Below, piece after piece: positions 6,492-10,413 of a stretch of DNA of 10,413 nt; position 1 is the stretch's first letter; the number at the start of each line of letters is the position of its first letter. The stretch is from Firmicutes bacterium UBA4981 (GTDB lineage Bacteria; Bacillota; SHA-98; UBA4971): the NCBI GenBank assembly GCA_002398515.1, contig DGZL01000063.1, positions 1 to 10,413 on the forward strand, read 5' to 3'. Under the pieces are notes generated by a model. That model was not told the DNA's origin. It was given only the letters and a program-made list of their open reading frames with translations, and did not search any database. Position numbers and translations under genes: made by a program.

Positions 6492-7980
6492 GGTCGTCCT
6501 TCGGGCAGTTATTGTGCTTGCCCTAGTCACCGCCTGGTGCAGGCCGGCATACGGAGAAGGCCCTCAAGTAGTGATGAGGGTTGCGCTATCTGTGGCCCTG
6601 CCGTTTGAGTTCTTGTTAGAGCAAGATGCTCATGTTTTCCCTTTGCTATCGGCAGAGCCTGCCGCAGAGCCTGCCAAGGAGGAGAAAGAGGCCTGGCGTG
6701 GACTGGAAGTTGCTGATAATCAGCCATACATAAGCCTTGTTCCGTCAAGGGAGCCTTTCCGCATAAGAGCAGGTAATGCGTCTGGAGAGGTCGTGCTTTG
6801 CTATCCGTCGGGGGAGGCCGTCTCTTTTCTCGAAGGACTGTGTATTCTCCCTGCTGATCATGCATCCGCTGCCTTTCAAATAGGGAAGAGGCGTTATCCC
6901 GGGGGACTTGAGATATCATATGGAGCTTCAAAAGGCGGTTCTTGTGAAATAGTTGCAATCAACCTTGTGGATTTGGAGGCCTATACCGAGGGTGTTCTGA
7001 CAGGGGAGGTTTACTCCTCATGGGCGCCGGAAGCCCTCAAAGCCCAGGCTGTTGCAACCAGGACTTATGCATTAAGGCGAATGAACGAAAATAAGTCTCG
7101 CAACTATGACGTGGATGATACTGTATTATCTCAGGTGTATTTAGGGAAAAACGGGGTAGAGGTGTTTAGAGCCGCGGTCCTTGAAACCCGTGGGCAAGTC
7201 CTCGTTTATGAAGGTGTCCCCATCAGAGCGCACTATTTCTCTTCAGGGGGCGGAACGACAGAAGGGGATGAGGAGGTATGGTTGGGCGGAAACGACGAGC
7301 CATACCTCACTGCCAGGGAAGATTTCGACTGGATGTCTCCGCACTATCGCTGGAAAGAGCCGTTTGCCATAGAAGGTAGCGATCTCTTTGGGAAACTAGG
7401 CCTAAAACCTGATTGCACAGGATGGATTGAGCCTTCTATTTGGTCAGGCGACAAGATCCTGGCATATAGATTTTGCGCCGGAGGCAGGACCGTAAATCTT
7501 ACCAGGGAACAGATTCGTCACAAGCTCGGCCTACAAAGTCCGAGATTCCATATTACTGTCAGAGACGGCGAAGAACAAGAGATAACTGTCGAAAGCCGCA
7601 TGGAGCTAAGCTCGTCAACAGTTGTGATATTTGACGGTGTAGGGAAAGGCCATGGTGTAGGCTTAAGTCAATGGGGCGCGCAGGGCATGGCTTTAATGTG
7701 TAAGAGTGACGGAGTTCCTATGTACGACTATGTTGACATACTGAAGCATTATTATCCCGGCGCAGAGCTGGTTGATAACTATAATATTCCTATGTGTGAA
7801 GATGACACAGAGCTCATCCAGGAGGATCACACAGAGCATGTGTACGATGAACATGCTGAATTCGTGAAGGAAGACCTGGCTGAACCTGTGTGCGATGACC
7901 ATACGGAGCCTGTATACGAAGATGATAAAAAACAGATAAAACCTGATTATGGAGACCATATAGAATTTCTGCCGGAATAG
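6484..7980 (+). CDS. Secreted SpoIID/LytB-domain protein with octapeptide-repeat tail
   Basis: SpoIID-type domains are peptidoglycan lytic transglycosylases that cut glycan strands at denuded MurNAc. The 498-residue product has a signal peptide (MRKVVLRAVIVLALVTAWCRPAYG), an N-terminal region with no motif I recognise (about 26-150), and the SpoIID domain at about 155-430. Visible motifs are YTEGVLTGEVYSSWAPEALK with the likely catalytic Glu175, QAVATRTYAL, HYFSSGGGTTE (250-260) and KGHGVGLSQWGAQGMA (388-403). It is longer than B. subtilis SpoIID (roughly 340 residues), and the extra C-terminus (439-498) consists of 8-residue acidic repeats. No cell-wall-binding repeats are seen. The start overlaps comB by 8 bases, with CAGGAG at about 6467-6472 as ribosome binding site. 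It may be a vegetative LytB-like enzyme rather than the sporulation SpoIID itself, so no symbol is given. Confidence 0.88.
   Translation: MRKVVLRAVIVLALVTAWCRPAYGEGPQVVMRVALSVALPFEFLLEQDAHVFPLLSAEPAAEPAKEEKEAWRGLEVADNQPYISLVPSREPFRIRAGNASGEVVLCYPSGEAVSFLEGLCILPADHASAAFQIGKRRYPGGLEISYGASKGGSCEIVAINLVDLEAYTEGVLTGEVYSSWAPEALKAQAVATRTYALRRMNENKSRNYDVDDTVLSQVYLGKNGVEVFRAAVLETRGQVLVYEGVPIRAHYFSSGGGTTEGDEEVWLGGNDEPYLTAREDFDWMSPHYRWKEPFAIEGSDLFGKLGLKPDCTGWIEPSIWSGDKILAYRFCAGGRTVNLTREQIRHKLGLQSPRFHITVRDGEEQEITVESRMELSSSTVVIFDGVGKGHGVGLSQWGAQGMALMCKSDGVPMYDYVDILKHYYPGAELVDNYNIPMCEDDTELIQEDHTEHVYDEHAEFVKEDLAEPVCDDHTEPVYEDDKKQIKPDYGDHIEFLPE
7798..7965 (+). repeat. Seven in-frame 24-bp units encoding an acidic/His octapeptide repeat
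   Basis: Units start at 7798, 7822, 7846, 7870, 7894, 7918 and 7942. They encode EDDTELIQ, EDHTEHVY, DEHAEFVK, EDLAEPVC, DDHTEPVY, EDDKKQIK and PDYGDHIE, then FLPE and stop. The consensus is [ED]-D-H-T-E-x-V-[YKC]. The first five units are clear and the last two degenerate. Units 2 and 5 match at 18 of 24 bases; four of the six differences are synonymous and one is Glu/Asp. The preceding DNYNIPMC (431-438) may be a decayed earlier unit. Confidence 0.85.
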
Positions 7981-8012
7981 GAGGTGGTTTCGTATAGACC
8001 ATGAGTCAATCT

Positions 8013-8132
8013 GGATCTCCGAGTCAGTTTGCCTGGTAGAAAGCGATGGTAGCTGACCGGTGGCCACCCATGGAAATGTGGCCCAAGGGCTTGCAGGGAA
8101 ACCTGTTAGCCTCCCGTATTTGGAAAGGAGAT
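8013..8132 (+). promoter_or_regulatory. Probable molybdenum/tungsten cofactor (Moco/Tuco-type) riboswitch in the tupA leader
   Basis: The 160-base leader between the SpoIID-type gene and tupA is highly structured. Stem A is CCG-A-GTCAGTT (8019-8029) with AGCTGAC-CGG (8051-8060) and a bulged A. Stem B is GGCCAC (8062-8067) with GTGGCC (8078-8083). Stem C is GGCT (8088-8091) with AGCC (8108-8111), continuing through a U-U mismatch to CAGG-GAAA-CCTG (8094-8105) with a GNRA tetraloop. The blocks CTCCGAG, GGCCCAAGGG, GGGAAACC and GCCTCCCG agree, as I recall it, with the Moco RNA motif (Rfam RF01055), which controls Mo/W cofactor and transport genes. The tungstate importer downstream is an appropriate target. 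ATCTCC (8015-8020) can pair with GGAGAT (8127-8132) over the tupA ribosome binding site, suggesting translational control. The class assignment is from memory, not a covariance search. Confidence 0.75.
8124..8130 (+). promoter_or_regulatory. tupA ribosome binding site, potentially sequestered
   Basis: AAAGGAG lies ten bases before the tupA ATG at 8141. Its GGAG plus the following AT is perfectly complementary to ATCTCC at 8015-8020, which belongs to the first conserved block of the leader RNA. Aptamer folding and ribosome access could therefore be linked. Confidence 0.7.
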
Positions 8133-8140
8133 GTTACTGA

Positions 8141-8989
8141 ATGTCAAGACGTTTCATGTCGATTCTAGCTGTTTCCCTGATGATTGTGTTGTGTGTAGGC
8201 ACCGCAGTTTTCGGAGCCTCGAACGAACTTATCCTCGCAACAACCACCAGCACCCGGGACACCGGGCTTCTTGATGTGCTTCTTCCGATTTTCCAGGAGC
8301 AAACAGGATATAACGTAAAAACAATCGCAGTAGGAACCGGCGCAGCGCTTGCCCTTGGAGAGAAAGGTGAAGCAGATGTGCTTCTTTGTCATGCTCCTGC
8401 TTCAGAAATGAAACTTGTCGATGCCGGAGACGTAGTTAACAGGCAGCTTGTAATGCACAATGACTTCGTAATCTTGGGTTCGCCTGAGGATCCCGCAGGT
8501 GTTAAAGGCTTCAAGTCTGCAGCCGAGGCGCTGACGAAGATTGCAGATACTGAGGCAGTCTTTGTTTCCAGAGCAGATGATTCAGGCACACATAAGAAAG
8601 AGAAAGAAGTCTGGAATAAGCTTCAGTTTCAACCGTCAGGGAACGCATGGTACTTAGAGGCCGGGACCGGAATGGCGAATACCCTCAACATCGCCAACGA
8701 GAAATTGGCATATTGCCTGACTGACCGCGGAACCTACCTGTCTATGAAGGATCGCTTGGATTTGGCGGTATTGGTTGAAGGAGATGCGATTCTCCTTAAT
8801 ATCTATCACGTCATGCAAGTTAACCCGGATAAGCATAAAGTAGTGAACGGCCCCGGCGGACAGGCATTTGTAGAGTTCATGGTGTCCGACGAGGTCCAGG
8901 CAATCATCAGTGAGTTTGGCGTTGACAAGTACGGAAGCCCGCTATTCTTCCCTGATGCGGGCAAGAGTATAGAAGAACTCGGAGGGTGA
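8141..8989 (+). CDS. tupA: Tungstate ABC transporter substrate-binding protein TupA
   Basis: TupA is the extracytoplasmic binding protein of the high-affinity tungstate importer TupABC. The 282-residue product has a signal peptide (about residues 1-25, probable cleavage after AVFG) and then LILATTTSTRDTGLL. The TTTS motif (34-37) is the oxyanion-binding signature that marks TupA off from molybdate-binding ModA and WtpA. Other matches are SRADDSGTHKKE (143-154), WYLEAGTGM and YCLTDRGTYL. No convincing lipobox is seen (the only early Cys is in VLCVG), so membrane attachment is uncertain for a Gram-positive cell. The ATG at 8141 has a good ribosome binding site. It is first in the operon, directly after the structured leader. 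tupB starts 7 bases after its stop. Confidence 0.94.
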   Translation: MSRRFMSILAVSLMIVLCVGTAVFGASNELILATTTSTRDTGLLDVLLPIFQEQTGYNVKTIAVGTGAALALGEKGEADVLLCHAPASEMKLVDAGDVVNRQLVMHNDFVILGSPEDPAGVKGFKSAAEALTKIADTEAVFVSRADDSGTHKKEKEVWNKLQFQPSGNAWYLEAGTGMANTLNIANEKLAYCLTDRGTYLSMKDRLDLAVLVEGDAILLNIYHVMQVNPDKHKVVNGPGGQAFVEFMVSDEVQAIISEFGVDKYGSPLFFPDAGKSIEELGG

Positions 8990-8996
8990 CGGAGAG

Positions 8997-9686
8997 TTGG
9001 ACCTTATAGCGGAAGGGATTACTGAAGCTTTTCGGCTCCTCATTAAGGGGGACCGGGAGGTGCTCCGGATTGCCCTTCTTACCCTTAGAGTCTCCGGAAT
9101 TGCTACCATAATCAGCGCTGTAATAGGTGTACCCTTAGGGACTGCGCTTTCTCTATGGTCACATCGAGGGCGACGGCGGATAGCAGGGTTCGTCAATACA
9201 GGGATGGGCCTTCCTCCTGTAGTCGTCGGCCTCTGGGTAAGCATATTCCTTTGGAGGACCGGGCCTTTAGGATTTCTCAGGCTGATGTATACGCCTACTG
9301 CTATGGTTATCGCGCAGACGGTAATCGCGGTACCGATTGTGACCGGCTTTACTATGGCAGGCGTCGGACAGTTGGACCCGGGCATACGTCTACAGATGCT
9401 GTCTCTTGGAGCATCCTCATGGCAGCTTCTCTGTATCCTCATACGAGAAGCCAGGCTCTCGGTGCTTGCAGCGATCATGGCGGGGTTCGGCCGAGTGGTT
9501 GCGGAGGTCGGCGCTTCCATGATGGTAGGGGGTAATCTCTTGGGACAGACCCGGGTGCTCACGACAGCTACTTCCATGGAGGTGTCCAAGGGTAACTTCG
9601 GGTTTGCGATAGCCCTAAGTATTATCTTGGTAGGAATTACCTATATCATCAACGTAAGTCTTACCCGGATTCAACAGCAAGGCTAA
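8997..9686 (+). CDS. tupB: Tungstate ABC transporter permease TupB
   Basis: This is the membrane permease of the tungstate importer. The 229-residue protein is strongly hydrophobic, with about five membrane segments (roughly 25-53, 66-88, 100-120, 145-172 and 200-222). The binding-protein-dependent permease loop that contacts the ATPase is recognisable at 135-172 (SLGASSWQLL, then RVVAEVGASMMVGGN), although the EAA positions read as LSLGAS. The segment GLPPVVVGLWVSIFLWR is typical of TupB/ModB-type permeases. The start is TTG at 8997, ten bases after GGAGGG at 8981-8986, which overlaps the end of tupA. The gap to tupC is 17 bases. The assignment to tungstate rests on the adjacent TupA. Confidence 0.92.
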   Translation: MDLIAEGITEAFRLLIKGDREVLRIALLTLRVSGIATIISAVIGVPLGTALSLWSHRGRRRIAGFVNTGMGLPPVVVGLWVSIFLWRTGPLGFLRLMYTPTAMVIAQTVIAVPIVTGFTMAGVGQLDPGIRLQMLSLGASSWQLLCILIREARLSVLAAIMAGFGRVVAEVGASMMVGGNLLGQTRVLTTATSMEVSKGNFGFAIALSIILVGITYIINVSLTRIQQQG

Positions 9687-9689
9687 TCC

Positions 9690-9707
9690 AAGGAGGCGAT
9701 AATGTGA
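9690..9707 (+). promoter_or_regulatory. tupC ribosome binding site with overlapping ATG-TGA start-stop
   Basis: AAGGAGG (9690-9696) is seven bases before the GTG start at 9704. An ATG at 9702-9704, only two bases upstream and in another frame, is followed at once by TGA (9705-9707). The only start that gives the ABC ATPase is therefore the GTG; ribosomes choosing the ATG would make no protein. Confidence 0.65.
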
Positions 9708-10413
9708 AGGCAGGGCAAGCTATTATCGAGCTTAAGGATGTGAGGCTGAAGAGGGGATCCAGGATAACTCTGGATGTCTCGCATCTTAAGATATTTCCCG
9801 GAGAGAACGTCGCTGTAATCGGCGCAAACGGCTCAGGTAAGAGCACGCTTTTGCAGGTAATAGCTTGCCTTCTACACCCTGGTGAAGGCAGAGTATACGC
9901 CGGAGGACGCGTTGCAGGCAGTGAAATCAGTGCGATTGAGGCCAGGCGACGTATGGCCATGGTCCTCCAGAGACCGTATCTTCTAGACGCGACAGTCTTT
10001 GATAATGTAGCTATCGGGCTTAGGATGAGGCATGTGCCTCACAAAGAAGTGCAGGTCAGGGTCGAGGAGGCTCTTGCTCTCTTTGGGATTGGGCATTTGG
10101 CCCAAAGGCGCGGACGTTCCCTCTCCGGGGGTGAAAGCCAAAGGGTCAGTCTGGCTCGAGCTATGGTTCTCAGGCCTGAGGTTCTCCTCTTGGACGAGCC
10201 AATGAGCTCCTTGGATGTGCCTACAAGGATGGCGCTCCTTGAGGAATTGGGCCGGATAATCAAAAAGACCCGGGTAACAACGGTTTATGTGACTCATGAT
10301 GTCACAGAGATTCCGTTTCTTTCTGACAGGACTGTAATCATGGAAGGCGGAAAAATTATCGCAGACGGCCCTGTTCGTGAAGTGTTACGCGAAGAGATGC
10401 GCGGCGCATTGTC
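9704..10413 (+). CDS. tupC: Tungstate ABC transporter ATP-binding protein TupC (3' end outside window)
   Basis: This frame is open from the GTG at 9704 to the end of the window (236 complete codons, no stop), so the C-terminus is missing. All nucleotide-binding-domain motifs are present: Walker A GANGSGKST (40-48), Q-loop Gln89 in MVLQRPYLLDATVFDNV, the signature LSGGES (140-145, with Ser where LSGGQ has Gln, followed by QRVSLARA), Walker B VLLLDEP (160-166), D-loop SSLD and switch His198 in VTHD. Upstream tupA and tupB identify it as the motor of the tungstate importer. A motif-complete ATPase core is already covered; what lies beyond position 10413, such as a C-terminal regulatory domain, cannot be seen. 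Confidence 0.93.
   Translation, partial: MKAGQAIIELKDVRLKRGSRITLDVSHLKIFPGENVAVIGANGSGKSTLLQVIACLLHPGEGRVYAGGRVAGSEISAIEARRRMAMVLQRPYLLDATVFDNVAIGLRMRHVPHKEVQVRVEEALALFGIGHLAQRRGRSLSGGESQRVSLARAMVLRPEVLLLDEPMSSLDVPTRMALLEELGRIIKKTRVTTVYVTHDVTEIPFLSDRTVIMEGGKIIADGPVREVLREEMRGAL

Noticed and set aside
7798..7965. 24-bp repeats as a CRISPR-like array
   Set aside because: The units are contiguous without spacers, stay in frame with the coding sequence and differ mostly at synonymous or conservative positions, so they are a protein repeat.
7993..7998. TATAGA as the -10 box of a tup promoter
   Set aside because: No -35-like hexamer lies 16-18 bases upstream and there is no TG extension. A promoter must exist upstream of the leader unless it is read from the preceding operon, but this sequence does not prove it.
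7986..8000. Small hairpin GGTTT-cgtat-AGACC after the SpoIID-type stop codon as a terminator
   Set aside because: The stem is five pairs including a G-U and no T-tract follows, so it does not qualify as an intrinsic terminator.
7693..8067. Minus-strand open frame across the octapeptide repeats and leader
   Set aside because: Its repetitive hydrophobic-looking translation is only the reverse complement of the 24-bp repeat and the structured leader.
9155..9535. Same-strand open frame of 126 codons inside tupB
   Set aside because: It is an out-of-frame shadow of tupB with no ribosome binding site or motif.
8942..9589. Minus-strand open frame of 215 codons opposite tupB
   Set aside because: The + strand here encodes a convincing permease. 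The antisense translation is a low-complexity Arg/Thr/Pro/Ile mix typical of the complement of membrane-protein codons.

Overview
The window looks like chromosomal DNA from an anaerobic, Gram-positive (Firmicutes/Clostridia-like) bacterium. The signs are strong GGAGG-type ribosome binding sites, frequent TTG and GTG starts, an LCP-family envelope protein, a SpoIID/LytB-domain protein and a dedicated tungstate importer. All ten genes lie on the + strand and are tightly packed. No transposase, integrase, tRNA or CRISPR array is visible. The genus cannot be fixed from the sequence.

Region 1 (1-1900) holds the C-terminus of a PuuD/peptidase C26-type gamma-glutamyl hydrolase and a complete D-aminoacylase-type amidohydrolase. 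Together they suggest scavenging of gamma-glutamyl or N-acyl-D-amino acid compounds. The amidohydrolase ends in a 12-bp tandem repeat that triplicates its stop codon.

Region 2 (about 1942-7980) is probably one long operon read from an extended -10 promoter at 1958-1966. It starts with the bacterial t6A tRNA-modification block tsaE-tsaB-rimI-tsaD, whose genes overlap or nearly touch. It continues with an LCP membrane protein, a ComB-type phosphosulfolactate phosphatase and a secreted SpoIID/LytB-domain protein. The comB and SpoIID-type genes overlap by 8 bp. The SpoIID-type protein has an unusual acidic/histidine-rich C-terminal tail made of 8-residue repeats.

Region 3 (about 8001-10413) is the tungstate import operon tupA-tupB-tupC; tupC runs off the end. 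Its leader (about 8013-8132) folds into helices, and carries conserved-looking blocks, that match my recollection of the molybdenum/tungsten-cofactor (Moco/Tuco) riboswitch class. The start of the leader can also pair with the tupA ribosome binding site. The simplest reading is that tungsten-cofactor status controls tungstate uptake in a feedback loop. This is the most interesting regulatory element in the window. The octapeptide-repeat tail is the most unusual protein feature.
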